From assembly GCA_937922675.1 (NCBI GenBank), contig CALAJN010000010.1:1-64000 (forward strand): a stretch of DNA of 64,000 bases, in the 5' to 3' direction. The position numbers and the translations under genes are program-made. Position 1 is the stretch's first letter. The number at the start of each line of letters is the position of its first letter. The notes below the pieces were generated by a model, which did no database searches, was not told where the DNA came from, and saw only the letters and a list, made by a program, of their open reading frames with translations. Source of the DNA: an uncultured Granulosicoccaceae bacterium. Lineage in GTDB: Bacteria; Pseudomonadota; Gammaproteobacteria; Granulosicoccales; Granulosicoccaceae. Shown one piece after another: positions 48,142 to 57,670 of this stretch.

Positions 48142-48786
48142 TCAGGGCCGCAAGATCAATGAAATGCCGAGTCGTGAACCGCGCCCTCGATGGCGGCCAT
48201 GGCCTCCGTAGCCAAAGTGACCAAAAAACGGCCCACCACCGTGCATGTACAACGAGGAATTAGTGCAGGACCCGTAGTAATGGTGACCATAGCGACACGG
48301 GTAGGCACCTGCGTGAGTGCGAGCCGACGCCGGCGACCAATAGTGGAAATCATCCACGGCGACCACAGGAAAGCGATAGGGACTCTCACCAATGGTGCCC
48401 ACGATAACGTCGCTGACCAGCCCCGTCACCGTGATGTCACGCCCCGCCTTGACGATACCTGGATCCACAACGTCCGCGATCTCGGCAATGAAGCGACCAT
48501 CCGACTGATCATTGCGTACCGGACGCCCCGCATAGCCAAGGGGGCGAGAGACGATCTCAAGTGAGCTGGTGCCGTCGGCCTTGTTCTCGACCGACACGAT
48601 CGTGCCACCCCAGCGAACTGCCTCTGGCAGCTCGGGCGGTGTGTCTCGCGCACCGGACACGGTGAGATCCGAGACCGTCCCCTGCGGATACGGTGTTACA
48701 CAAGCGCTCAGACCGAGCAGCGCAATGGCAGCGATCCAGAGGCGAGATATGCGCCAGTTCAAATTTTTTGATGTGGATACAGTCAT
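48142..48786 (-). CDS. Slp family lipoprotein with His/Gly-rich C-terminal tail
   Basis: A 214-residue Slp-family lipoprotein. Lipobox LSAC follows a hydrophobic helix; the Slp body includes VRWGGTIVSVENKADGTSSL and AGRPVRNDQSDGRFIAE. Unlike its neighbour it ends with about 55 extra residues rich in His, Gly and Tyr (for example GHHYYG and GGHGRHRGRG), possibly metal-binding. Start is uncertain: ATG 48786 is used, with GTG 48822 an alternative; neither has a good ribosome binding site. Confidence 0.8.
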   Translation of the reverse strand: MTVSTSKNLNWRISRLWIAAIALLGLSACVTPYPQGTVSDLTVSGARDTPPELPEAVRWGGTIVSVENKADGTSSLEIVSRPLGYAGRPVRNDQSDGRFIAEIADVVDPGIVKAGRDITVTGLVSDVIVGTIGESPYRFPVVAVDDFHYWSPASARTHAGAYPCRYGHHYYGSCTNSSLYMHGGGPFFGHFGYGGHGRHRGRGSRLGISLILRP

Positions 48787-49027
48787 CAGCGGTTCAGAGT
48801 GTTGTGACACAGAGCTACTCACGCAGCAGGAGCCTTACAGGCACTATCGGGTCAAATGTTTACTAAACCACCTTTGTGACGGCATAGTTGACACCTATTC
48901 ACGTTTTGCAGCATTTCTCTATTCTGTACCCGCTCAGCTTGCCAGCAGCTGAACGCTAACTCTATAGTGGTGTCGGAATGAAGGTATTCCGGTCACTTTG
49001 ACTTATAACGCCAGACAGGATGACACG

Positions 49028-49318
49028 ATGCAGTCGATCACCCGCGCGGCAGACCTGCTAAAGGTCAGTGAGCTGAAACTGTTGAGCGAGGCCTACCTGA
49101 ATTGGTTCGGGGACCAGCCCGACGAGGAAGACATGATGTCGCTCTTCACGCAGCTCATGATGTTTGGACAGGTACCAGACTGGGTCGAGCAGTACGCACA
49201 GCAAGTCATTGCTGACATCGACGCTAACCGTCAGGTCAATACCAACTCCTTCTGCGTGCTGAACCTGTCGCCACGCCTGGGCAACAAGACCCAGATCGGG
49301 TTTTCACTGCAACGCTGA
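49028..49318 (+). CDS. Hypothetical protein, 96 residues
   Basis: Small protein of unknown function. The ATG at 49028 has AGGA 7 bases upstream; an upstream TTG at 48998 is less likely. The N-terminal 65 residues are predicted helical and acidic (SELKLLSEAYLNWFGDQPDE), and the C-terminal part NTNSFCVLNLSPRLG looks beta-rich. It could be a small cytoplasmic regulator, but I see no family match. Confidence 0.6.
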   Translation: MQSITRAADLLKVSELKLLSEAYLNWFGDQPDEEDMMSLFTQLMMFGQVPDWVEQYAQQVIADIDANRQVNTNSFCVLNLSPRLGNKTQIGFSLQR

Positions 49319-49346
49319 GTCTGCCCGGGCCAGCCTCTGTGCCGGG

Positions 49347-49667
49347 CTACAGAAAGTCGTCTCGGCGCGGCGTGAAGGTGTCAATCAGGCGACCCGCCTC
49401 GATCGCCTTGCAGCCATGCTCGACGTTGGACTCAATCACCAGCGAGTCGCCAGGCGTCATCCGCCGCGTCTCACTGCCCACCGTAAAATCAAATACGCCC
49501 TCGGCCACAAAGGTCGATTGCACATGCACGTGATGATGCAATGCACCAACCGCCCCTTGATCAAACGTGAATTCCACGACCATGAGGTCCGCATTCTCGG
49601 CGAGCACGCGGCGGGCAACGCCCTCGTCTGCGACAACGGATGGATACGGGCTGCTCTGATTGTTCAT
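49347..49667 (-). CDS. Small cupin domain protein
   Basis: A 106-residue single cupin. The motif GAVGALHHHVHVQSTFVAEG gives the HxH...E metal site of cupin motif 1, and the second motif includes SLVIESNVEHGCKAIE with its His. Such stand-alone cupins are of varied function. The ATG at 49667 is chosen over an upstream start. It is divergent from the nitroreductase gene. Confidence 0.85.
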   Translation of the reverse strand: MNNQSSPYPSVVADEGVARRVLAENADLMVVEFTFDQGAVGALHHHVHVQSTFVAEGVFDFTVGSETRRMTPGDSLVIESNVEHGCKAIEAGRLIDTFTPRRDDFL

Positions 49668-49758
49668 TGACTGATCTCGATTGTTCCGTCGGCTACGATA
49701 GCGCAAGCGACGGTTGCAGGCTGGGTAGCGGGGCTAGCTTACGGTATCGTCCAGCAAC

Positions 49759-50442
49759 ATGGACAACAGCAATAGCGACACCCCTGCACTGACCCACCCA
49801 CTCGATTGGTCAGAGTTACCGGAAGCAGAAATGCTCGCGCGCTCGCAATCCTTTGTCGGCACAGTCACACGCAGGCGCAGTGTACGCAGCTTCTCGGATC
49901 GCACTGTGCCCCAGGCGCTCATCAAGAATGCCGTAAAGGCTGCAGGCTCTGCCCCGAGTGGCGCCAACGGTCAGCCGTGGCACTTTGTCGCTGTCAGCAA
50001 CAGCGCACTCAAACGCCGTATACGTACCGCGGCCGAGACCGAAGAAAATGCCTTCTACCAAGGAAGAGCTGGACAGACATGGCTGGATGCACTGGCTCCA
50101 CTGGGCACCGATGCAGACAAACCCTTTCTGGAAACGGCACCCTGGTTGATCGCAGTATTTCTGGAAAAATACCGGCTGGAAGGCGATGGCACACGCCACA
50201 AGCACTACTACATGAACGAATCTGTTGGCATGGCCTGTGGACTGTTGGTGACAGCCTTGCATCTTTCGGGGCTCGCCACCCTCACGCATACACCGGCGCC
50301 TATGGGATTTCTCAAGCAAGTGCTTGGGCGTCCCGTCAATGAACGCGCGTACATGCTGATCGTTGCGGGTTATCCGGAACAAGGCACAAGGGTGCCAGCA
50401 ATCAAACGCAAGAACATTGATGACATTCTGACTGTGCTTTGA
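49759..50442 (+). CDS. Nitroreductase family protein
   Basis: A 227-residue FMN-dependent oxidoreductase of the nitroreductase superfamily, with the FMN-binding N-terminal motif TRRRSVRSFSDRTVP, SAPSGANGQPWHFVAV, and the C-terminal glycine/lysine region. The substrate is unknown; length resembles the BluB/IYD-like subgroup. It lies convergent to xdhC with a 15-base gap. Confidence 0.88.
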   Translation: MDNSNSDTPALTHPLDWSELPEAEMLARSQSFVGTVTRRRSVRSFSDRTVPQALIKNAVKAAGSAPSGANGQPWHFVAVSNSALKRRIRTAAETEENAFYQGRAGQTWLDALAPLGTDADKPFLETAPWLIAVFLEKYRLEGDGTRHKHYYMNESVGMACGLLVTALHLSGLATLTHTPAPMGFLKQVLGRPVNERAYMLIVAGYPEQGTRVPAIKRKNIDDILTVL

Positions 50443-50457
50443 ATCGAACCCTCTGCC

Positions 50458-51372
50458 CTAGGCCTTGAGCGGTAGCAGCTCGACCGACTCATCAGCTATT
50501 GAGTCGGATACGACTTGTGCTGCAGCCGTGCGCGCTGCGCGAGTATCGAGTACGTCGGCAATTGCGGCTATGGCCACCTCCATCGGCGTATTTCCGGTTT
50601 GGATCCTGGCGCCCAGTGGAGCTGTAAGCTGCTCCAGCTCGGTGGCAGCAAACCCCTTGCGTGCAAGGCGCGAGCGAAAGGCCTGCGCCTTGGAGCGTGA
50701 TGCGATCAAGCCACAGAAGGCGGCATCACCACGAGCCAATATCGCTTCAACCAGCTCCAGGTCACGCTCATGACTGTGGGTCATGACAAGGTAGTAGCTG
50801 CCCGCTGCACAGTCCTCGACGGCGGCAAAGACGTTATCGTCATGGTGATGGGTTCGTACTACGCCGGGGTCCGGGCTGGTTGAACGGTCCAGGTGCAGAT
50901 CAACATCAAGCTGCCCCCTATCGGACACATCTGCATGCTTGACAAGGTAGTTCAGCCAGACGTCCCGACTATCGTGGATCGTGGCTATGCAAGGCAGGCG
51001 GCGCAGCAGCATGGCCACCTCCTGGCCAACATGCCCAGCGCCAAATACCTCACAGATAAAGTTACAAGCAGGCACCCGGTCAAACATCAGTGAGACACGG
51101 CCACCACAGCATTGCGAAAGCGCTTTGCCCAGAGTCCACTCACGCACCTGAACGCAAGCGGTGTACTCATCCTCCAGCAGCAAGTGATGCGCATGAACCA
51201 GTGCTGCATGCTCGAGAGCACCACCGCCTATCGTGCCCAGCACATCGGTGGCAGTGATCAGCATGCGCACACCCTCGCCACGCGGAGCTGAACCCTCAAC
51301 CGATACGATCGTGACAAGCACTGCTGCCTCATTGCGCTGCCGACAAGCCTCAAGCGCTGCAAATACACTCAT
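50458..51372 (-). CDS. xdhC: XdhC family molybdenum cofactor maturation protein
   Basis: Accessory protein that binds and sulfurates the molybdenum cofactor for insertion into xanthine dehydrogenase. The 304 residues show the N-terminal motif VEGSAPRGEGVRMLI, IGGGALEHAA and CCGGRVSL, then a Rossmann-like half with EVFGAGHVGQEVAML and YYLVMTHSHERDLEL. It lies 122 bases downstream of xdhB on the same strand, as usual for the pathway. Confidence 0.92.
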   Translation of the reverse strand: MSVFAALEACRQRNEAAVLVTIVSVEGSAPRGEGVRMLITATDVLGTIGGGALEHAALVHAHHLLLEDEYTACVQVREWTLGKALSQCCGGRVSLMFDRVPACNFICEVFGAGHVGQEVAMLLRRLPCIATIHDSRDVWLNYLVKHADVSDRGQLDVDLHLDRSTSPDPGVVRTHHHDDNVFAAVEDCAAGSYYLVMTHSHERDLELVEAILARGDAAFCGLIASRSKAQAFRSRLARKGFAATELEQLTAPLGARIQTGNTPMEVAIAAIADVLDTRAARTAAAQVVSDSIADESVELLPLKA

Positions 51373-51494
51373 GATAGCGAAGGCATGCTCAAGCGCTGTT
51401 GGTTATCACAAAGCACAACAGTCTCAGCAGCCAGACATCTCAGGGAAACGAAAAAAATCCATGGCTTGGTGGCTCCCGTGGTTCGCGCGCCAGT

Positions 51495-53795
51495 CTAACC
51501 CGGAACACGTAGCTCATCACAGGATCGAAGCACCTCCTCGGGTGTGGCAGGAGCGTTTAGCCGTACAAAGCGTTGATAATCAGCAATCGACGCAACCGCG
51601 TCCCGGATCGCAGCAAAAGCCGATATCGCCAGCATCAATGGAGGCTCACCCACCGCCTTTGAATGAAACACGGTCGCCTCATCGTTCGGACTGTTTGCGA
51701 GTAGTGACACACGAAAATCAATCGGCATGTCACTGATTGCGGGGATCTTGTACGTTGCAGGTCCATCGGTGAGCAAGCGACCGTCGGCATCCCATACGAG
51801 CTCCTCATGCGTCAGCCACCCCAGGCCTTGAACATACCCGCCTTCTATTTGCCCAAGATCCAGGGCTGGATTGATTGATCGCCCGACGTCATGCAGTATG
51901 TCGGTGCGCAGCACACGAGTCTCACCGGTCAAGGTGTCTATCGCGACTTCGGTAACAGCGGCACCACAGGCGAAGTAGTAGAAGGGTCGACCGCGCGCTG
52001 TCGGTCGGTCGTAACCAATCTTCGGTGTGGCATAGAATCCGGTAGCCGACAAGGGAATGCGCGCAAGATACGCGGCTTTTGCTATATCAGGCCAACTGCG
52101 CCTTGATGTGACACCATTGATGGTGCAGCACACGTGATCGTTTTCAAAACGAACACTATCAGCCTCAGCTGCTTGCTGTGTGACTAACCAGTCGACAATG
52201 CGGCCACGGATTTTGCGCGCAGCGCTCATGGCCGCCATGCCATTGAGGTCGCTGCCAGATGAGGCCGCTGTTGCCGATGTGTTTGGCACCTTGTCGGTTC
52301 GCGTAGCGCTGACAGCGACTCGCTCAACTGCCATGCCAAGTTCTGCTGCGACAATCTGGCGCACCTTCTGAAAGAGCCCTTGCCCCATCTCGGTTCCACC
52401 GTGATTCAGCAGTACGCTTCCATCACTGTAGAGATGCAACAGCGCTCCTGCCTGATTCAAGTGCGTAACGGTGAAGGAAATACCGAACTTGACAGGCGTG
52501 AGCGCAATGCCTTTCTTGACGATGCGGCTGTTTGTATTGAAACGACGGATCTCGGCGCGCCTGGCCACGTAGTCTGCATCGCGGGAGAGCGTGTCAAGCA
52601 GGGTCGGTACAGTAAATGTCTCCACGCGCTGGTGATAGGGCGTTACATCGCGACCATTGGGCCCGTAGAGGTTTTTCTGTCGTATCTCGAATGGGTCCTT
52701 GCCAAGCGCACACGCGATCTCATCAATGACCGTTTCCATCGCCAACATACCTTGCGGCCCACCAAATCCGCGGAACGCGGTGTTCGAGACCGTGTTGGTA
52801 CGACAGCGCAGGCCGTCGATACACACCGCTGGCAGGTAGTAGGCATTGTCAGCATGGAACATGGCGCGGTCCACAATGGCATCAGAGAGGTCTGGTGAGT
52901 GGCCACACTGGCCTGCCAGCAGGTGTCGAATCCCGAGAATCAAACCCTCATCGTCAAAGCCCACCTCATAACGTGCAACAAAACCGTGCCGCTTGCCGGT
53001 GAGCAACATGTCATCGCGCCGCGAATATCGGCAACAGACCACACGCCCGAGCCGACTCGCAAAAAGCGCTGCAAATACGGCGGGGGCAGTGGCGTGAGTT
53101 TCCTTGCCGCCAAAGCCGCCACCCATACGCCGCACTTCAACGTGCACTCTATGCATGGGAAGACCCAGTGCGTGGGCCACCAGATGTTGCGTTTCAGTTG
53201 GATTCTGATTGCTCGAATGCACCAACACGCCTCCATCCTCGACGGGCTCGGCGCGTGCTACCTGCCCTTCAAGGTAGAAGTGCTCCTGCCCACCGATGAG
53301 TAGCTCACCACTGAGTCGATGGGGTGCTGCGCTGATCGCCGCATCAGCATCACCGCGTTGCATCCGGTGTGGTGGGCGCACAAAATCCTCGTGTTTGATC
53401 GCCTCCGCCATATCAAGCAGCGGTGCCGTGGTGTCGTACTCCAGGCGGGCAAGAGCGGCGGCCTGTCGCGCTGCGCGATGACTGGTCGCCGCCACTGCAA
53501 ATATTGCCTGCCCGAAGTGGGCTATATCAGACTGCACCAGAAGAGGATCTCCCGGAAAAACCGGCCCGATATCGATAGGCTCTGACAGATCGTCAGTGGA
53601 CAATACAGCAACGACACCAGGCGCTGCACGCACCGCATCGAGATCGAGAGTCTTTATCCTGCCACTGGCGATGGTGCTGGTGCCAAGCGCTACGTGGACA
53701 GTATCGTGTACCGCAGGCTTGTCATCGACGTAGGTGGCGCGTCCCGTGACGTGCGCATGGGCTGCATCGTGTGGTTCGCTGGTGCCGGCGCTCAT
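51495..53795 (-). CDS. xdhB: Xanthine dehydrogenase molybdopterin-binding subunit
   Basis: Large subunit carrying the molybdenum cofactor, 766 residues. Motifs include GGQEHFYLEGQ, RRMGGGFGGKETHA (cofactor binding), RCRTNTVSNTAFRGFGGPQ with the conserved substrate-side Arg, and near the C-terminus QIEGGYVQGLGW and KAVGEPPLM with the catalytic Glu. It overlaps the xdhA stop by 4 bases (ATGA). Together with XdhA it oxidises hypoxanthine and xanthine to urate. Confidence 0.95.
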   Translation of the reverse strand: MSAGTSEPHDAAHAHVTGRATYVDDKPAVHDTVHVALGTSTIASGRIKTLDLDAVRAAPGVVAVLSTDDLSEPIDIGPVFPGDPLLVQSDIAHFGQAIFAVAATSHRAARQAAALARLEYDTTAPLLDMAEAIKHEDFVRPPHRMQRGDADAAISAAPHRLSGELLIGGQEHFYLEGQVARAEPVEDGGVLVHSSNQNPTETQHLVAHALGLPMHRVHVEVRRMGGGFGGKETHATAPAVFAALFASRLGRVVCCRYSRRDDMLLTGKRHGFVARYEVGFDDEGLILGIRHLLAGQCGHSPDLSDAIVDRAMFHADNAYYLPAVCIDGLRCRTNTVSNTAFRGFGGPQGMLAMETVIDEIACALGKDPFEIRQKNLYGPNGRDVTPYHQRVETFTVPTLLDTLSRDADYVARRAEIRRFNTNSRIVKKGIALTPVKFGISFTVTHLNQAGALLHLYSDGSVLLNHGGTEMGQGLFQKVRQIVAAELGMAVERVAVSATRTDKVPNTSATAASSGSDLNGMAAMSAARKIRGRIVDWLVTQQAAEADSVRFENDHVCCTINGVTSRRSWPDIAKAAYLARIPLSATGFYATPKIGYDRPTARGRPFYYFACGAAVTEVAIDTLTGETRVLRTDILHDVGRSINPALDLGQIEGGYVQGLGWLTHEELVWDADGRLLTDGPATYKIPAISDMPIDFRVSLLANSPNDEATVFHSKAVGEPPLMLAISAFAAIRDAVASIADYQRFVRLNAPATPEEVLRSCDELRVPG

Positions 53796-55450
53796 GCCTT
53801 GCCCCCGATGGTGTCGGATGCAGCTGGCCGAATATCCATCGGACGCGCTGTCGCACCAAGATACAAGGATTCAAGATCCGAAGGCCGTGTCACGGCGTTG
53901 GCCTGTACAGACTCAGCAAGAACGCGCTGCAGCAAGTTGCTGGCAAGCCGCAGCCGGTACACAGCGCTGGCTCGCGCATCGTCTATCGGCTGAAAATCCT
54001 GATCGATCACAGCACAGGCTTTGTTGATACCAGAGTCATCCAGGCTTTCGCCTTTCAGCGCCTCCTCCATATGACTGGCACGCTTCGGCGTGGCCGCCAT
54101 ACCCCCGAAACCGATGCGCGCCTCTGTCACGACGCCTGCGGTGTCGCGTTGAATCAAAAAGGCTGCGCACACCGTTGAAATATCATCGTCCATGCGCTTG
54201 CTGACCTTGTGAACGGCAAACAAGGTGTCAGGGGGTGGGAGCGTGATCTGTACGTCACGAATAAACTCCCCTTCAGCAAGAGCGGTCTTTCGGTAGTCGA
54301 TAAAATAGTCATCGATGGATACTTCGCGAGTGACTTGTCCGCGCTGTAGCCGGAGCACGGCACCGAGTGCCAACAATACCGGCGACAGATCCCCGATCGG
54401 AGAGGCAGAGCCAAGATTGCCACCCAGGGTGCCGGCATTGCGCACCGGATCTGACCCATAACGCAGCAGCAAGGCTGCGACCTCGGGCAGACTCTCCACA
54501 CAGGCGTCATACAAGCGTGTCAGCGAGGCAGCCGCACCGACTGTCAAGTGCCCTTGTTGCTTTTCCAGAATCTGCAACTCAGGCACCGACGTCACCGATA
54601 GAATGCGTGGCAAGGAGCGCAACCGCTGCGTCACCTCGAGGGCCAGATCAGTACCGCCTGCAACCAACGGAGCATCCGGATACTGAATTCGCAACGCGGC
54701 AAGCTCATTCAGGGATCGCGGTCGCAGGAATGCGTCTGTTGATGAACTTTGCAATGCCAAAGCCTTCAATTTTTTTGAAAGGACAGCGATCGCTTCTTCT
54801 TCAAGAAATGGCTGATGCTTGGCAAGTGCAACGGCAGTTGCGCGCTTGATGGGCCGATAACCCGTGCACCGGCAAAGATTGCCCCCCAATGCACGATCAA
54901 TGCGATGCGATAGCGCTTGTGTATCAGGGGTTTCGAGCCCGTGCATCCAACCACCCGGACTAGTCAATGGTCGCGAGGCACCGGGGTTGGCGTTCAACAC
55001 AACCGCGTCCAGGTGCGCAGAGACAGCCTGGCTTTGTTCTGCTCTCGGCTGAGATTGCCTGACCAACGGCGCATCGGGTGCTTCACTGAGCGCAAACATT
55101 GACATGATGAACCCCGGCGTGCAAAAGCCGCATTGCGACCCGTGCTCATCCAGCATCGCCTGCTGCACCGGGTGCAACTGATCACTCTTTGCCAGTGATT
55201 CGACTGTCAGCAATTGCTTGCCATGAATAGATCCAAGAAACGCGATACAGGCATTGATACTGTCGTAACGCAATCCCAGTTTGTCATCTGTTGAGACCAC
55301 GACAACGGTACAGGCACCACAGTCACCCGAGCCACAGCCCTCCTTCGTTCCAACTCGCCGTCGATGCAGGCGCAACCAATCAAGAACCGTCAAATCCGCA
55401 GGAACATCGGTAACGGTGATTTCTTCATTGTCGAGCAAAAAACGAATCAC
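53792..55450 (-). CDS. xdhA: Xanthine dehydrogenase iron-sulfur/FAD subunit
   Basis: Small subunit with two [2Fe-2S] clusters and FAD, 552 residues. The first cluster motif is GCGSGDCGAC (residues 39-48), the second uses CGFC (107-110) and CRC (193-195); the FAD domain runs from about 250 with LVAGGTDLALEV and GTLGGNLGSASPIGD. Between CGFC and CRC lie 82 residues instead of about 31 in relatives I remember, an insertion of roughly 50 low-complexity residues. Start overlaps the ade stop by 4 bases. Confidence 0.94.
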   Translation of the reverse strand: MIRFLLDNEEITVTDVPADLTVLDWLRLHRRRVGTKEGCGSGDCGACTVVVVSTDDKLGLRYDSINACIAFLGSIHGKQLLTVESLAKSDQLHPVQQAMLDEHGSQCGFCTPGFIMSMFALSEAPDAPLVRQSQPRAEQSQAVSAHLDAVVLNANPGASRPLTSPGGWMHGLETPDTQALSHRIDRALGGNLCRCTGYRPIKRATAVALAKHQPFLEEEAIAVLSKKLKALALQSSSTDAFLRPRSLNELAALRIQYPDAPLVAGGTDLALEVTQRLRSLPRILSVTSVPELQILEKQQGHLTVGAAASLTRLYDACVESLPEVAALLLRYGSDPVRNAGTLGGNLGSASPIGDLSPVLLALGAVLRLQRGQVTREVSIDDYFIDYRKTALAEGEFIRDVQITLPPPDTLFAVHKVSKRMDDDISTVCAAFLIQRDTAGVVTEARIGFGGMAATPKRASHMEEALKGESLDDSGINKACAVIDQDFQPIDDARASAVYRLRLASNLLQRVLAESVQANAVTRPSDLESLYLGATARPMDIRPAASDTIGGKA

Positions 55451-57258
55451 GCTGGCTCCTGCAACACGGGCACGATCTTGAAGGCTTGCACATCAACTAT
55501 TCCCTTGTCTGAAATTCGTAGCGCAGGAATCACTGCAAGGCCAAGAAAGGAATGCAGAAGGTGTGCATCCTTGAGCGTGCAACCACTGTCGCGCATGGCT
55601 TGCTGCAAGGCATCTGCCTTGATGGCAACGGCATCGGCCAACTCATCTGACATCAAGCCAGCAATCGGCATATCCACCACCGCTTGAACCTCGCCGTCTG
55701 CGGCAAAACAGAAGCCTCCACCGATACTCGCAAGATGATTCGCAGCCAATGCCATGTCTTCAGGTGAGGTGCCAGCCACAATGAGTTGATGGGCATCATG
55801 GCCGACGGTCGAGGCCAACGCACATGAGCCTGTGTACCCAAAGCCATTGACAAACCCATTGACGACAGTACCGCTGGCGTGATGCCGCTCTACGACCGCG
55901 ACATGGCACACATCGGCATCGATATCGATATCCACATGACCCTCAACGATCGGCAAAAGTGCCTCAAGCGCGCGGGTTGGTGCCTGGCTCTCGACAACAC
56001 CAATGACACGCGCGCTTACTTTTTCATTGTCAGCAAGGCCCTGTGGAGCGGGGACACGAAACTCGCTCGCGTCAAGCCTGCGCCCCACGTTTACCGTATT
56101 GCGAGCAGAGGCAGGGTAGGCAAAAGGTTCGAGATCTTTGCGCATCTGGCCCTGCTCGGCCATCACTTGGCCACGCGCGATGACTGTTTCGATCGGCAGA
56201 TCCACAAGACTTGAGGTCAGGATCAGATCCGCGCAACGGCCCGGGGTAATAGACCCAAGCTCACGCTCCATCCCAAAATGCTCAGCGGTGTTGAGTGTTG
56301 CCATGCGAATCGCCTCGACAGGCTTCACGCCCTGCGCTATCGCATGCCGTACAACACGGTTCATATGGCCGTCGCGCACCAGGGTGCCTGCGTGCGAGTC
56401 ATCGGTGCACAACACGAGGTAGCGCGGATCAATCCCGGCTTCGGTAACCGCCCGAATCTGCGGGGCCACATCGGCCCAGGCAGATCCCAGGCGCAGCATC
56501 GCACGCATCCCTTGCCTGACACGAGCGATCGCATCTTCCATCCGCGTGCCCTCATGATCATCAGCAGCACCACCAGCGACATAGGCGGCAAAGGGGCGAC
56601 CAAGATCCTGCGAGGCGTAGTGACCACCGACGGTCTTGCCGGCTGTCACGGTCGCCGCGATCTCTCCCAGCATGGTCTTGTCCCCGGCAGCAACTCCGGG
56701 AAAATTCATGACCTCGCCAAGCCCGACGATGTTGGGCCAGGTCATCGCCTCGGCAATCTCGGCAGGACCGAAGGTAGCGCCTGTTGTCTCGAGCCCGGGT
56801 GCAGATGGCACGCAACTCGGCATTTGCACAAACACATTGATGGGCAAGGCCGCCGCCTCGTCGTGCATCAAGCGTACGCCCGCCATACCGAGCACGTTGG
56901 CGATCTCGTGCGGGTCGATGAACATCGACGTGGTGCCGTGAGGAATAACCGCCTGGGCAAAGCCTGTGACGGTCACCATGCCGCTTTCCACATGCATGTG
57001 GGCATCGCACAGCCCCGGCACGAGGTAACGATCCTCGGCATCGATGACGCGGGTGTCAGTGCCTATCGCGTAGGCAAGATCTGGAGCGACTACCGCGATT
57101 CGCCCGGCGGCAATACCCACATCGTATCCCGGTAGCACCTCGCCCGAATGCACATTGACCCAACGCCCCTGCCGTACGACAAGTTCGGCAGGCGCCCTGC
57201 CAGCTGCCACATCGACCAGATGTGCTGTAGAGGTACCGCGATCACAGAAAGCTTTCAT
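55447..57258 (-). CDS. ade: Adenine deaminase
   Basis: Converts adenine to hypoxanthine plus ammonia, feeding xanthine dehydrogenase encoded next. The 603-residue amidohydrolase shows metal-binding CDAHMHVESGM, the HGTTSMFIDPHEIANVLG segment and TDDSHAGTLVRDGHMN. It is the first firmly assigned gene of an ade-xdhA-xdhB operon with 4-base overlaps. No strong ribosome binding site precedes the ATG. No purine permease or urate-degrading genes lie in the window. Confidence 0.95.
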   Translation of the reverse strand: MKAFCDRGTSTAHLVDVAAGRAPAELVVRQGRWVNVHSGEVLPGYDVGIAAGRIAVVAPDLAYAIGTDTRVIDAEDRYLVPGLCDAHMHVESGMVTVTGFAQAVIPHGTTSMFIDPHEIANVLGMAGVRLMHDEAAALPINVFVQMPSCVPSAPGLETTGATFGPAEIAEAMTWPNIVGLGEVMNFPGVAAGDKTMLGEIAATVTAGKTVGGHYASQDLGRPFAAYVAGGAADDHEGTRMEDAIARVRQGMRAMLRLGSAWADVAPQIRAVTEAGIDPRYLVLCTDDSHAGTLVRDGHMNRVVRHAIAQGVKPVEAIRMATLNTAEHFGMERELGSITPGRCADLILTSSLVDLPIETVIARGQVMAEQGQMRKDLEPFAYPASARNTVNVGRRLDASEFRVPAPQGLADNEKVSARVIGVVESQAPTRALEALLPIVEGHVDIDIDADVCHVAVVERHHASGTVVNGFVNGFGYTGSCALASTVGHDAHQLIVAGTSPEDMALAANHLASIGGGFCFAADGEVQAVVDMPIAGLMSDELADAVAIKADALQQAMRDSGCTLKDAHLLHSFLGLAVIPALRISDKGIVDVQAFKIVPVLQEPA

Positions 57259-57649
57259 CCAGTGAGGTTGGCCCGAAGTGAGCCTTTAGGCAAGTATCGG
57301 GGGACAGATCGTCAGCTTCACCACATGAACGGTGTGGGGCAATGCGCTTTGCGCAGGATGTGACCGGCAGGGACTGGCTCAGGCGAAAGACATGACCGTC
57401 CGGGCGGCGCACGTGACATTCACGCACGCCCTGTCCGTTCAGGCACAGAAAGATCTGCACCTCACTCGCTTGAACTGCTCCAACGCCGACAGGCTCGCCC
57501 CAGGCCTTGCGCCAGCCATCGTAGCGGGAGCGTCTCTGAAACGTGATTCGGTTAACACAATTGAAGTTGCTACAAAAATTTAGTTTCTGATGCACCAAAG
57601 CTTTTCCCGAATGGTCCGCTACCAGAGCAGCGCATGAGACGCAATTCAC
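57242..57649 (-). CDS. Possible small gene upstream of ade
   Basis: An open frame of 135 codons on the ade strand, overlapping the ade start by 17 bases. The GTG start at 57649 has AAGG 5 bases upstream. From about residue 42 codon use resembles the neighbours (mostly G or C in third position), including WRKAWGEPVGVGAVQASEVQ and GQGVRECHVRRPDGHVFRL; the first 40 codons are less typical. I recognise no family. It could be a real leader gene translationally coupled to ade, a decayed gene, or chance. Confidence 0.35.
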   Translation of the reverse strand: MNCVSCAALVADHSGKALVHQKLNFCSNFNCVNRITFQRRSRYDGWRKAWGEPVGVGAVQASEVQIFLCLNGQGVRECHVRRPDGHVFRLSQSLPVTSCAKRIAPHRSCGEADDLSPDTCLKAHFGPTSLDESFL

Positions 57650-57670
57650 AATCGCCTTGGACCGTTATTA

